From Tubulanus polymorphus (lineage: Eukaryota; Nemertea; Palaeonemertea; Tubulaniformes; Tubulanidae), in NCBI RefSeq assembly GCF_964204645.1, contig NC_134026.1:21036650-21100649 (forward strand): a stretch of DNA of 64,000 nucleotides, in the 5' to 3' direction. Within the stretch, counting starts at the first letter, position 1; each line of letters starts with the position of its first letter. Below are positions 1 through 13,552 of this stretch, in pieces. The notes beneath the pieces were generated by a model. That model was not told the origin of the DNA. It saw nothing but the letters and a program-made list of their open reading frames with translations, and did not search any database. The translations under genes were made by a program, and so were the position numbers.

Positions 1-1393
1 TCCTGGCTCACCTTTCAATCCATCTTCTCCCGGCTCGCCTTTTTTCCCAGTTGGGCCTGGTTTTCCTTGTGGTCCTGTATCCCCTTTAGGCCCCAGTGGT
101 CCAATGGGTCCTCTTTCACCAGAAGGCCCCGGTGAACCATCAAGTCCAGGCCGCCCTTGAGGACCTGGTGTACCTGGTTGACCAGAAAAGCCATCATTTC
201 CTTTTGGGCCAATGGGCCCTTCTGGTCCCGTTATACCGGGGATGCCTGTTGGGCCTGGTGGTCCTGGTGGACCCGGCGGACCAATCGGACCTGGAATAGC
301 TTGGACTGAAGGTAGCGATTTCAATTGTTGCGCTGCAGCCCCAGTTAGCTTTAATTCTTCTAATCTATTGGGTGGTGCCTCAGTGGGCATTTCTGTCGGT
401 ACTGTTTTGTAAATGATTTCCTTTATTCCAGGTTGACCGGGAGGACCTGGTGGACCAATCGCACCAGTTTCCCCTTTAGGTCCCACTGGACCAGGTTCTC
501 CTTTGTCCCCTGAAGCTCCCGGTTCTCCGGGAATTCCAGGTACGCCGTCGGTACCATCGATACCATCTACACCGATCGGTCCAACTGGCCCCGAAGGACC
601 AGGGTCACCTTTGGGTCCAGGTGGTCCCGGCGGACCACGATTCCCCTTAGGTCCTGGGTCACCAACAAGTCCTGGAGCGCCGGTTTCTCCCCTTGGACCG
701 ATTGTACACGTACACGGCTTCGCGACAAAGCCCGCGGCAAATGCGCCTGTTTCCTGGACCTGAAACATCGAGGAACACGAATTAGATGCCGATAATGGCC
801 TTAAAATAGAATCGCTTAAGAAAACTAATTCGACGCAGAGATTTTCGTTTGAAGAATCAAGCTGAGAAAGTTGGTCGAATGAATGCAGTTCTCATTATGA
901 AACTGGGATGAAAAAAGCAAAAGGCTCGTGCAAATTTGCTCACTGAATGATAGGTACCTTGTTCTGAAGCTCGTCTATTCTTTCCGTCAGATTTTCTATT
1001 GTCGTACAATTGAAGCATTCTAAAAAGAACGGCCAGAGATGAGCGTTGATCAGAACCAACCTCAATAAGGGATGTATTATGAATATTAAAATTAGACGCC
1101 ATGACATCATATATTAAGCTGCATCATTTTAGATGGAATATGGTTGCTGGTGTAGTCGAGTGAGTAACATTGAGATCTTTTGAACAACCTCCAAACTAAT
1201 GTGTTAATCTGAATCTGTTGAACGATGAAGTGATCAAATCGTTCGATAACATTTAGGTTCTTCCTACACGACGAATAAAAAGATTGATTTCATACCTTTA
1301 TTGCATTTTGGTCCGTCGAATCCGGGACAACATTTCCATTTGTTATCAACTATGACTCGAAACGTTTTGCGGTACGTTGGTCTGTGTACTACC
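1..1393 (-). CDS. EMI-domain collagen (EMID1/COL26A1-like), partial
   Basis: Three minus-strand exons are visible. Exon 1393-1296 encodes the second half of an EMI domain, ending in the hallmark W-K-C-C-P-G-F-x-G-x-x-C. Exon 1019-958 encodes a short helical, Cys-containing linker ([20 protein letters not shown]). Exon 759 to the window edge encodes collagen Gly-X-Y triplets. Splice sites are GT-AG and phases agree (98, 62 and more than 759 bp). The collagen is broken by a non-triplet stretch of about 45 residues (roughly 430-292) before Gly-X-Y resumes. EMI, coiled linker and interrupted collagen is the layout of EMID1/COL26A1-type secreted matrix proteins. The single long collagen exon differs from the short exons of fibrillar collagens. 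Missing are the signal peptide and first EMI half, which should lie above 1400, and the C-terminus, which lies outside the window. Family assignment is strong; orthology is inferred. Confidence 0.85.
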
Positions 1394-2646
1394 CTGAAAC
1401 GAAGAACAATTACCGAGTGGTGTATCTATTTTCAAAAAATATTGACACAAACGAAACTCCAAATACGGTAGCCAAGTAAACTTATGATCGTTATTCATAT
1501 CATGAAGTATAACAGCAAGTGTCTCCGAAAAAACTCTTGAGAAACACGCAGATAGCCTTCGTGAAATGATTTCGATTGTTTTTGAAGTAGTTTTCATTCA
1601 TGTCGTATTACACATAGCTTGCATTCTAAACCTTCGCTTATATTGGTCTAAGTTACATTAATAGCGTTAATTTTACCCAGTCTTGCGCAGCATAATAGTC
1701 GATAGCGGGCATAATTTCAAGAAAATGCCAAAATCTGATTCAATTTTTCTTGTTTCATTTACACGTATACGCTACAAGTTCGCTACTGCTTTATGCAAGC
1801 CGGCTTTCGAAAAGCATACATAACTTAAGTCATCTAACTAAACTAGATTTTACCTTATGCCGCCGCAGTTTTTATCGTACGGCCAAAAATTGCAGCGTCT
1901 CACCACCCGTCGGATATATGGCTTGGTGCCGTTTTGTTCCAGACACGATACAGTACGGGTCACTTGATAAGCGCACCAATTCCTGAAAGAAATATTCACA
2001 TTAAACTGTGTATCTTAAGTTTAGGGGAGGGACTGGAAGCAGTCGCGATATGCAGATCGTTTGTCTTTGGGCATCGACTGTCAGGAGAGAAAACCATTAC
2101 CCATGAATGTTTGATTTATATGAAACATTTTTCATACAAATTCTATTCTATTCAAAACGTTATTTTCATTTAAAACATCGGATGCTCATAACATCTTGCC
2201 ACTTCATAATAAAGAATATTCATAAGGACAATGAAATTATCTATCTACCCATATATCTAAACGTTCGAAACTTCTACGGACATGGATGAACGATTTTGTT
2301 ATCGGCTGTTTCATCGAAAAAAAAAACATGTTTTAGTTGATTGAATTGCGTAAATTAGGAAATGTCTCTCTAAGCGTCAGTGATATCAATTTGATTAGTA
2401 TGCCACTCATAATAAACACATTGGTGAGTTTTGTGGTGTTATTTTGTCATTGACTTATTTACCGAATCTGGGTTAAAAGTTGTGTCGGAAACCTATTGGA
2501 AAACAAATCATTTTACTGTTTATTCGATGACTGTTCATCTATCATACGTGCGAGGCATCTAAATAGACGATGGACATCGCGCATTTTAAGCCATGTAAGC
2601 CGATGGCCAATTCAAAGACGAAATCCTGGACTGCAACGATGAACCG
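1394..2646. other. Non-coding, probably an intron of the EMI-collagen gene
   Basis: No coding exon is recognised. It should hold part of the intron upstream of the second EMI exon, because that exon starts with a 3' splice site and needs two bases from an earlier exon. The missing exon was looked for by its expected Trp and Cys pattern and not found. Confidence 0.4.
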
Positions 2647-3342
2647 TTAAGGCTGGCTTATGTCGACAAGCAACGCGACGCCTACCGACTCCTACCGACG
2701 CAACTGAGAGCAACCGCGATCGCAGCCCAGCTTATGTCGACTGCGCTCCGATTCGCAGCAACTGAGGCCGACTAGCGGGATATGAGATCCTCCCAGTTGC
2801 TTCCCTGCTTATGTCGGTTGCGATTGCTGGCAACTGCAACGGCTCAAATGGTCACGTGATAAGCATTTTGAGAATAAATTTGAATTATTAGGAAATATAC
2901 CTCTATTAGAAAAGCTATTTCTTTAAGACTGTGATCTTTCTGATTCTGTTTTGAATACAACGTGCTCGCGACATCTATAAAGATGGCCGCTCACACCATA
3001 ATTCAACCAATTTCGTTCCTAGATCTTCGGTCCACTCCTCTGCCGTGCTGAAGGTTTGGTTTACGTTTTGAACTACTTGAATTTGAAAGTTTATGATGAA
3101 ATCTAAGCGACGAACGCCGACTAATTACGAATGACGCTAACTAGCGGTGATAATTTGTACTATGTATATGCGGTATCTCATTGGCTGGAACCCCTGCGCT
3201 CAGTTCCGTCGCGTCGCAGATGAGCTTATGTCGACTGCGATCGAAAGCAACTGTCCGCCTACCGTAGGCCGGAGTAGAACATGGGCAACTAGCCGGATAC
3301 GGCTTGCGACGAGTCGGTAGGCGTCGGTAGGCGTCGCGTTGC
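2647..3342. repeat. Composite inverted-repeat element with CTTATGTCGAC motifs
   Basis: The 20 bases at 2670-2689 (GCAACGCGACGCCTACCGAC) are an exact reverse complement of 3323-3342. The motif CTTATGTCGACTGCG recurs in the same orientation near 2732 and 3225, with variants at 2656 and 2810. Multiple short inverted and direct units look like a fold-back DNA transposon or nested insertions. No transposase is present. Confidence 0.6.
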
Positions 3343-3502
3343 CTAGTTTATACGTCCATGGAGTAACGTAATAATTGGCATACATCATTTTCATCGTCGA
3401 TCATAAGGTGCCTGGATATCCATGTGGATGTATCAGCCTTTAAGTCTCTATCCAGGTTCCTGTCTTCAATTCTTTTTGATAATTTAGGCTTATAAAATTA
3501 AA

Positions 3503-3600
3503 CCTTGTAACTCCTAATCGGCCGGGTCATTTTGTAAATCGCAATAACATTTTAATCAGTTCATTTCTATAGCTGCTGTGTCTGTTATGGTTAATAGTTT
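3503..3600. repeat. Fragment of the GGCCGGGTCAT repeat family
   Basis: The segment with CTCCTAATCGGCCGGGTCAT is shared almost exactly with 57540-57560. More diverged relatives lie at 52516-52709 (in reverse complement). One end of the element appears to be missing here. Confidence 0.5.
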
Positions 3601-5004
3601 GAACATGCGTTTAAAATATAACAATTAGACCTACAATTGGCGTCCGTTTTGGCGTTAATTTTGTAATTAAATATCTTTTATAACTCTCATGTTCTATTTA
3701 CTGAATATTCATTTCTTTTAAATGGTGAATTTCGAGTGGATGTGCCCTACGTCATCAATGCTGGGGCTAGACTGGTTTGACTGGTTGCCCGTCAATGCAA
3801 TTGTTGATAATTCAAACATCAACACTACGGCACAACGTTTCTTGCAGACGACCAACAAAGGTTCAGTCGAAAGGTAAACGGAAATTGTATTCGTATTGAA
3901 CTATGCAGACTGCTAATTGTTTACATAATGTATCAAGCTAATGGGAAGTCTTTTTAAAAGATTATTTCAAACTGTCATACATGCATATCCAATATTTGTT
4001 AGCAAATCAACCCCATTTCAGTTATCTACATATATCACTAGGTGAAGGGACAGGAAACAAGTTAAATGCGGTATAAAGTCCTTGCTTATTAGCGCCTGGT
4101 AATTCGGTTCATCATCCGCCACTCCACACTGACGTGTCTCCGCGTTTCATATAGCAAAATGGAAAAACAATTGACAAATTTTCTTAAGCGGACAGAAATT
4201 TCAAAACGATTTTATCTGATTATCATACGTGCAGGAGATGGTATACTGACTTACAGAAGTTATCACCCAAACTAAACAAAAGCTGTTGATATGATCAGGT
4301 GAAATATGCGCGGCAAAATATTATCACCCCGACTCTGATGATTACTAGATTAGTACATTTTACGCTTGTTTTCGATCTCAGGTCCCCGGGGAGCGTGTTT
4401 ATAGCCGGCGAGAGGTGAAGAGAAAATATCGTTTCATAAAAACAATATCAACACAGGGCATTTCAAACTAGATAAGCCTCCAGTTACCAAAACATAAACG
4501 AACAGAGCATCTACTATGTGAATGCTCAATGAACGGATTTCTCGCACTTGAATGAAACCTAACTTTCGATGGGAACAAATCTTAGATTTATTTTCACAAC
4601 TAGTCTATTTAAGTGATATACGAAAATAATGCCGCCTCGGGAGAATTGTCACTGAAAAACGGTCTCAGGAAAGTAGGAAATAGGAAGTAGGAACAGATTC
4701 CCCATATACAATATCATTATTCTATTTAAATTACATACATGATCAATTATTTGCGTAGATAACAAATAACTCATTGAAAATACTAAATTATTTACAATTT
4801 GTGGTGTTAACAAGAAAAAAAAACAAACAATCATTTCAACACAATGAAAAATTAAATCAACAAAACTTTGATCACTTTGAACTCATGAATCTGCGAAGTT
4901 TTCCACATAAATGTCACGGCAAGATTTGTCACAATTAATGTGCATAATTTGGCTTTTAACCGTGGACTCTACTATCCGTAGACATTCAGTTGTCATCGAT
5001 CGTA

Positions 5005-5165
5005 ACTGAAATAAGCGGGGAAGCAACTGGCTAGATCTCATATCCCGCTTGTCGGGCTCAATTGCTGGAAATCGGAGCGGTCCACATTTTAAGCTGTGCT
5101 TCGATTGCGGTTGCGTTCAGTTGCGTCGGTAGGCGTCGCAGGTCGATATAAGTCAGCCTTAAAAC
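5005..5165. repeat. Inverted second copy of the 2647 repeat
   Basis: Read in reverse complement, this segment follows 2647-2815: a start of the type TAAGGCTGACTTATATCGAC, then GACGCCTACCGACGCAACTG, then a stretch with GCGGGATATGAGATC, and finally GTTGCTTCCC. It is a separate insertion of the same family in the opposite direction. Confidence 0.6.
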
Positions 5166-6666
5166 AAACGGCCCATCCACTCATCCTTCGTTCTAGACAT
5201 GTGGCGTTTGTCTGTCTGAATTATACTTAGGTGTAACTTAACTTAAATACTAAGTTAGTAAAGACTGGGACATTTTTTCTCAACTTACGAATTGGGACAT
5301 CTTTTCCTGGGAATCTTTTCCTACATTCAACTCAAGTACGATATCTCGATTCAGGAACACCGGGCGCCTCCGTATACTATACTGAATCGAGGAATTTCGA
5401 CCATTCATTAATAGTGTACCACATGGCATGTGTTTTGGAAATATGAGGTTTCGAACAGGAAAAAAAACGAAGTCAATGAACTTAACTGCAAAAAATAATT
5501 CAGAAGGAGGGCATTATCGAACTGACGGAATGTGAATACAGAATATGTAAATACATATTTCACATACATGAATGAAATGAAAAACATACAGCTCAATGGA
5601 TACAGCTCAATGGATGGCAATACAATTTATACATTCTGACATGACAATCGACCCACAAGATGGAAAGTTTCGGTCGTATTTCTGAGAGCCATTTTTCAAA
5701 AGATCATTATGGGATTTCTTCAGTGAATCATTGTCCATCAACCGTTAGAATACGAGAGCTATAAATAATGTCCTGGGCAAAATTGATCCGAAACAAATAT
5801 CTCGGGTAATAGATGACCCGGGTCTTACCCGAAAGCTTTTGTGCCGGGTGAGACTCGAATCATTTTTACGTCTCAGCGCATTCAGCTTCGGAATGCATGT
5901 CGAAATGTGAATATTACAAACATTTCTTCATCAATTGTGATATTATTTTCCATTCAATCATCTGCATGGAATCTCAATTATCAATGTGTATTCGTTTATG
6001 AGACGAGAAGATACACAATATCCGTGTAAGATGAATAACGAGAGAAATCCCACAATAAATTCAGCCAAAAAATGAAAAAGTTGTGAGGTAAAAAGATCTG
6101 TAAACTATCGCTGCCGACGTTTAAAGCTCAAAAACGTAAATGTTCGATTCAAACGAAAATGTTCCTGATCATGGCTTTCCATGTCTAAACCGAATGATAG
6201 TGCCATATTATGCATATAGATGAAAACTGAGATGGCTGTTAATACGATTCTCAAGTTAGTCTACAATTATCAATTAACTGTATAGTCATAGCTTCGATAT
6301 CTGCCGCTAGTTTGCAGCATCGTATTCCAAGATAAAACTCGCCGTTTAGTCTTAAATCGAAAAAAGAAGCTTAATTTCTCGGTTGATATTTTGCTGTTGT
6401 CGACGATGTTCTATACGTATTCATCCGTGCGTGGGTAAAAGCGTTATCTAATGATTTGTCTTCGTTGTACTCGGTAACAATACAGTTTATATGGCGCCTT
6501 CGTTCCTGGCCTTTGGCGGGAACATAAAAAAACCTCATCGATAGAAATCTACCCAAGATAAATAGAACCCCAATAAGCTTTATTATTGCGACCTTTCGTA
6601 TATACAGGAAACCATTTAGGAGATCTGCTGAAAATGAGATTGCTTGAGATATCGGCAGACGAGATC

Positions 6667-6685
6667 TATATATATATATATATAT
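6667..6685. repeat. (TA)n microsatellite
   Basis: Alternating T and A for 19 bases. Overlapping open frames on both strands cross it and encode Ile-Tyr runs; these are not genes. Confidence 0.85.
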
Positions 6686-7554
6686 CAAACTCCGAGTCAA
6701 GAAGACACTGTTCACCGCTCAGACTCGCCCTGCAACAAAACGCTTCAATACATCAAAACACCCAATTCGTGCGCCGAAAAATCCTCTTTCTTACCAAACT
6801 GGACAAATGTTTGCTTTACGCCGGCGAATGGACACAGTGTATAGATGCGTTCTTTTCACGTGGTCGCTGCCGGTTATGCACGAATGGAAATCGTGTATCA
6901 AGCTGGATGCAAACCATGAGTTCATATTGTTTGTCAAACCAGAGAGGTGGGAGTGTCAAACTAATCCTTCAAACGGATTTCGACATTCTACAATAACGAC
7001 TCCATCAGACTACGCTAAAACCTGAAACATCGTAATTCTCCTGAATCGTATATGAACAGAATCTGATCGTCACATTTGCATAAACTAGCCAACGATTAGG
7101 TTTAAACTATCGGTGGGTTTAAAAGATCTACAATATTAGGAATGATTTCGTTAAGAACTGCATTTAAAGCACAAAGTATATTCAAAGTTATGCTTTTTGT
7201 AAGACAAAGAAAGGTTATGAAATATGGGAGAGTTAAACCGGGAGATGCGAACATAATGCCGTAATATGTCTTCTTCTACTACACATCACTTGTAATAAAA
7301 TAACATCCGCCAATAACCGCAACCGCAGGCAGTTCAGAAAACATGCACATAGGGATTGGTGCGTGTTTTCTTATCATATGAGGGTTTACTTATCATTTTT
7401 GGTATATCTGTACTGTTTACCTGCTAGGTACTATTCTAGTCCCGTGATATGTAAGCCTGGAGATGCGCTCGTTATTTCACTTTTGCTTTATGTACTGGTT
7501 TAATACCGCGTTTGTCGTAAAAACGGCAAGACTAGGTTTTTGACACACGCATGC

Positions 7555-7800
7555 GCGTGATGTATTATACCAGGGGTGGGTCTAGGGTCTGATTCAGAGT
7601 TTGGTGCACCCCTAGAATTTGGAATATCATAAAGAGCACCCGAAAAAACCATTGGTGAAAAATAATCATTTTCGCAAGAACAAGCTTTAAACTTTTTTGG
7701 GTATCGGTTTAATGTATTCCCGTAAAACTTCCGGGTAACTTGGACATTTTCGGGGGTGTGCACCCCCTGCACCCTCCCCTTGTATCTGCTCCTACACCTG
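7555..7800. repeat. Diverged dispersed repeat ending in a GTGCACCCCCTGCACCC block
   Basis: The segment contains GTCTAGGGTCTGATTCAGAG, then GGTGCACCCC, and ends in CACCCCCTGCACCCTCCCCT. Related words occur at 33705-33900 (GGATCTAGGGTCTGATTCAGG and GGGGATGCGCATCCCC) and at 18745-18795 (GGTGCATCCCTCCCC, then TAGATCCGCCCCTG). It looks like an old non-autonomous DNA transposon. The open frame across it (7832-7500, minus) is not considered a gene. Confidence 0.45.
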
Positions 7801-10800
7801 AATTTGTCAACAACTATCAAAAGAGTGCTCAACGCGTGACGAAGTGTACTTATGCCAGGACAGGTTAAAGTACGGTATAAATGTACTTATAATCGAAAAA
7901 ACATTCCCTGCGTAGAGTGAAAAATCATTTGGCTAAATTGAAAATTAATCTTACTGCGAAAAGTCGGCCATTGACATTACGTTTCCGTAATTAACCCAAC
8001 CACGTAGAATAAATCCCTAATCAATTACCAATATACCCCCGTCCACGCGGAGATGTTTAAGTTCCCACAAGTTACGTCGGCAAGGTTATCACGACGTGAT
8101 ACGATCCATATGTGAAAGTTTTCGCAAGCGGAAATCTCAGACCACAAAAACTCTCAGAAGAAACAAAAAATGTCACTCAGTCACCGGCATTCCGTAAGAT
8201 AAGCGAGTGGGAGTGGAATTTTCGGCAACCGCTGTCATGTGCGTCGATGTTTCGGAGGAAATGACGCTGAAAGATATATCGGTATTGAAATTGATGATGA
8301 CAAAGATAAGTAAATGCCGATAATATATCGGACAGTCTGCGGCTGACTTGGAAACATGAACAGTTTACAGGGGTGTAGGAGTAAGTTTTACGTTCTGCGT
8401 GTGGATCTGGAGCTAAACGTGGCAAAGATATATAGACGAGCAAAAATCTCAAATACTACGAAACGATATTCGATAATGGATGAGTCACGTTCACTGCGCC
8501 ATATTGCATACAGCCCTTGATGTTCTTTTTAATTGGGTCGAATACTCAATTGGCCATCATTTGCCACCTTGGATATATTTTTTATCTATAATTATGTAGA
8601 TACGAATTTTAAAGCGATTTTGTCTGTAATTGCCGAGCCGATGACACGTCGTAATTCAGCCAAAGCCTTTGTTCATTTGCGTAATGCGCCGGATAATTGC
8701 GCAGATCTAATTCGGCAAATGGTACTTTTTTGCTCGTATAGGCAAGTCGCGTGTACACACCAGTTTATTAGCAATAACCTGTGTTTATATCTTTACCGTA
8801 ACGCACTATGTACAGGAAACAGGAATATAATTTTTGTTTAAAAAGACGCAGATAAAAATTTCTAATACAACACCATACATATATATTCAAATCAGCGCAT
8901 ATGTGTGCATATGTGAAAACTGATTGTCACCTTACATCACAAATACGATTATATTGAATGTGTTTTAATCATTTTCATATGAATCAAGGCAAACCTTACG
9001 CTGTTCAGGTGCATGTTATAATCTCATCGTGAAATAGTTTAATTCATGTGAGAAGACTTTTTAAAAACTTGAGTCTTATCTACATCTATGTCGCTATAAA
9101 TATATATTTTCATATATATTCAACGATTACTATTTAACAAAAGCGCGTTGGTTACTACCGAGAAATGAGGAAAAAAATGAAGAAAAAATGATATTAGATT
9201 CGCGTTCAGATAAGTGAACGCTTTTATATTCAATTCGATTTGAATGCAATAACATCATAACAAGTTAACTTATTGTTGTTACGAAATTGATCGTTCAAGT
9301 CTGTCAAAATAAGGTGACTTGCGCTAATTTCTAGAGGGGTTTTAACCTTACAACTGAAAAGGTGTTTTTTGGATTCACGAAACGGTGTGATCATGTATGA
9401 ATTTCAATTCGCAGCACCAGAACAGGTAGTATTTGCGCTCTTAATTCACGCAATTTTCAGGTGAAACTCTTTCAAAGAAAAAATTCCTTTCCTTCGTTAA
9501 AAACTATGTCATGATCGGCTTACAACGTTTTATCAAATGTTTTAAAAACCGGACTCGAAGTTTTCGTCGCATGTCTTCAAATGTGTCAAAGTGTCACCGA
9601 ATTTAGCGAACCCAGAACAAACAGTCTTTGAATAGAAACGACACTTTTGGCGAGGCTCTTTGAAATTGCTATTAAAAAGTCACCCGTGAATTCATCTGGA
9701 ATGTAAATAATAGAAAAGCCGAATGGAAATGTCAAGTCGGATTATATACAGTGTTTGATTTGCGGCGAAGAAAAAGGCCGGCGGAGATCATCTTTCACGT
9801 GGGTTACTGAACGAAACGCAAGTTGAACGTCTCGACACACGGCGAAGAGCTATTCCAAATGTCGCTCGACGATTGTTCCCAAGTTGATTTTAATTTATGA
9901 TACTTTCGACCGCATTTTGTGCGGCGTGATCGAAGGCTGTTCCTTTTTCGTCCGATCGTTTTAGACGATATAGACTGGAATGCGGGAATGTTGAAAAACT
10001 ATGCACTTCTACAAAAGCAAATACGGCGGGTCAAGCCGCACCGAGAGGTATTAGCGTACAGCACAACAATGGAACCCGACTGTGTTTGTCATTCGCAACA
10101 AAGAAACTATTTTTGCTTCGCTAGAAAGTTGCCGAGATATCTTGAAAGTTTTTTCGATCTGGAAATTTAACGTAATCAACTTGGCAGTGAACGTCCTCGT
10201 TATTATGATGGCAATTAATGTTTGACCCATACTCCTGGGGGATTCCGGGAACATCCTCTTTTCGAAAGTGGTTGTAAACATAAGATTTTCTAGATACGAA
10301 AAGAATTAATCGTAGGTAAACCCTTCTCCGCGGAACATGTATAATGTATATACATTTTGTATATGTTTAAGATCCTGTTTACAAAGATAGTTTAGATTAT
10401 ATAAACACAAAGGAAAAACTTGTTTTCGTAAAAAAATGATTACAAACGTATCAACTGAATTGAAATATCTGGTTTTTGTGAAATCTAGACTTAGAGATTT
10501 TTTTCTGGGGAACAATGCTTTTCTCAGATAATAAAAATAGAGGAATATCAAACCTACCTAAAGAATATTAAACAATACAGCAGTCATGAAATTGTCTACT
10601 TACAAGTATAGAAATATAACAGCGGTTGAGTACATCTTTAGATTCCACTGAGATCCGTCGACCATGACAAAAAATCTCCTGGACCTCCAATGAATCGCAG
10701 GGATTTGTAACGTGAATGAGAATATTATAGTTCCGGCTAACTTTTTCTACTAAATGTAGGTCATCTTAAATAGACAACGCACGCGTACGCTGCAGTCATG

Positions 10801-13492
10801 CAGTTGTTATAGAATCCGCGCGTGATTCTTGCACCATTTTCGACCACTTTCCTGGAATTTCAAATCCTCGGCACATAATCTACAATCTGATACACATCGG
10901 GAGATAGGAGCAGATGTTTGCGATATTATGTGTCATTCAGAGTATCTGAATAGAAGCCTCGATGCTTTTTGTTTGAATCGGTATAGCAGATTTGATCGGC
11001 CGGGCACAGCCGCACAGCAAAAATGTTTAGGTTCAAACGACAACAGTAGTAAAAACGTTATGCATTCACTTCCAGAGTTGTTACTCCTTTCGCCGAGCGT
11101 AGTGATTGTGAAAAAAATTGTTTCGTTAAATGACGCACCGCCACCGACAGCTCGCAGACGAATTAACATTCTTGTCCCTATTCCACAGAATCGAAGCGCG
11201 TTATACCTATTACACCTCCATCTTGGCAACCGTTCTTAGAAAAAACAATTAAAACCCGAATTTTACGATTTACACAAGCCGTTACCAGTTTGACAATATT
11301 TCTTAACACTGTACGTCTAAGACCAAAAATATTTCGACGAAAATCCAACCGAGTATTTCTTGATCTAGGCTAGCATGTGCAATTGACTTTTACAAACTGA
11401 AAATTACTTTTATTCACGGAACTTTATCTATTCCTATATCTAATAGTTTCGAAGAAAGGGCATAATAAGGCAGTATCTAAACCGTATGGCATCCGGAATG
11501 TAGATTTTTAAGATTTTTCACTTTTTTTAGTTCGTATCATTTATCTACAGAATATCGACTCGTTGTTACGTTAGAACGCGCGTATAGCTTACGTCGATGA
11601 AATGTAAAATAACAACTAAGTCAACAACACATGATACACGAATGATCAAACATCTTCAGTGTTCATCCGCGTCTAATCTGTTCATAAGGAGTTGCTAGAC
11701 TTTTTTATAGACATCATTTAATCGCTGTCACACTTGACCGAGTTCGGGTAACAAGTTCAACGAAAAATAAAATACTCCCGTAAACTATTTCAAAATCTAG
11801 TTCATTTTTCGTACTCGTCGACCTCTCATTTAATGTCAGATTTTACGAACGGTCAGGTAGGTCTTTTATCGGCAATGATATCGATCTACTGCATTCCACG
11901 GCCTAAAAACGATCAGAATGCGACAGATTTTAGAAAAAGATTTTGCCTGTCCTCAATTTGAATAAATAATTTGCTGTTAGCTTTTTGTTTATTGTATTTT
12001 CAAATTCTGGTTATCGAGTCTTATGCGTATCCTAGAGAACATATATCTTTATTTACTTTTTTCAGATACATAGGTGCCCTTATTTTCATAACTATTGGAA
12101 AATTTGATTTTTAACAAAGTATAGGCACCGGTGAAATTTTGAAAGTTCCTGATACAAAGATCCTAGCATGAGACTCAAGAAAACGTGTTTTGACTTTGAA
12201 GTTTGACTCACTATTACTTGAAAACACAAAAAATCATTGAAAATATGAATAGGTTTGATTGTAAAAAGCAAAGAAAAACTACTCATACATTTCAATTTGC
12301 TATTGATCCGGAAAATTTCGAAATTTTGAATCCGTCAGAATTATGAGGTATTAAATGAAAAAAAAATCGAGATAATATGGAGAAAAAATTCAACAATTCC
12401 GGACCCAGCGGGTACCAAAAACATGGTGCCTGGAAACTGTTAAAAAGGCTTATTGGATGTCTCGATTGTTACTGACAGAATTTATGTTACGTTGAAACTA
12501 ATGCATATGGAGGTTTTAAAATGTTTACCGCTCAATGCAAACAGTTATTAGCAGTCGCCACACAGTTCGTTTATAGTTAAGATAATAACCATGTACTCTT
12601 AACTACCTCGTTTTAGAGCCCACGGTAATTCGTACGTGTAAAGTTCAGGTGTCACTTCGTGATAATGAATGACGTACGCTGGGTTTTCGTAAGGTGTTGA
12701 AAAAAATATGCTTGGACCCCTAGAGATTCTAAATGAAATCTACAAGCATGGGACTGGTACCACGGCTGTGTTAACGGTCTACGAAGGTGATGATAACAGC
12801 ACCGACGATATGCCTAGACGTACCGACTCGATATTATGTCCAAATTATTCTGGCGATTTCATATGAATAATGGAACAAAATAAGATTTCATTGAACTATG
12901 GACAATCAGAACATCACGATTCTCATGTATTTTCGAATAGCCACCTTCGAAAACTATGCCTAGATATTGCAACGCGTTGAAGTATGGTCTGCCACCTACA
13001 CGTGAAATCATGCAACTTCGTCAGTAAGTTTTGAAAAAGATAGTTACATGCTATGAGCGAGAGATAACCCACTAAAACTTCCTGGTTAATGGCTTTTCGC
13101 AACAGTATTTCGCCGTTTTTGGCTCACGAGATAATGAGGAACTCAAATAGAAATCATATGAAAAGAACGTAGTCTACGTAAGAAAATTCTAGCGTGGGTT
13201 ATTTCTAATTATTAAACACATGTATGGCGCATGTTCGGGTTCGAGTTTTTCCAGAGGTTCACTGCGTTTATACATACGATAATAAATGAAATCATACGAT
13301 GTATGAGAGTAATTCCAGGTGTATATTGTAAAAGAGAAAGACACCGGCTCGGCCTTTTTAGGTAGGCCTACAATGTGTTGTTATTGCCATAAGACCTATT
13401 ACTCGTTTTTTATTGGCATAGACAAATGGCAAACTCTATGAGTTGAACCCTATATCCTAACCTTTACCATCGAGGAAGAACCGCTTACCGCC
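7801..13492. other. No supported gene
   Basis: AT-rich sequence with stops in all frames and only scattered open frames up to about 136 codons (10829-11239 plus, 11229-10933 minus). None has flanking splice sites or recognisable domain motifs. No RNA gene or clear repeat was recognised. Confidence 0.5.
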
Positions 13493-13552
13493 AATTGCTC
13501 AAAAGTTGGTTAGAGTTAAACCAGAGGATCTTCAACCAACTTTTGAGCAACT
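13493..13552. repeat. Inverted repeat with 19-bp arms
   Basis: AATTGCTCAAAAGTTGGTT at 13493-13511 is matched in reverse complement at 13534-13552 with one mismatch. A related CAATTGCTCAAAGGTTGA occurs near 41610. Probably the core of a MITE. Confidence 0.65.

Noticed and set aside
15-763. Open frames on both strands across the collagen exon (15-212 minus, 96-299, 212-412 and 503-763 plus), some Gly/Pro-rich
   Set aside because: They are alternative-frame or mirror readings of the Gly-X-Y repeat. The real frame on the minus strand follows spliced EMI exons in phase and is open to the window edge.
6371-7025. Overlapping open frames on both strands (up to 136 codons)
   Set aside because: They cross a (TA)n run, have no domain-like composition and lack splice or start context.
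10829-11239. 136-codon plus frame and 98-codon minus frame over the same bases
   Set aside because: No recognisable motif in either. Overlapping open frames on both strands without neighbours are expected by chance in 64 kb.
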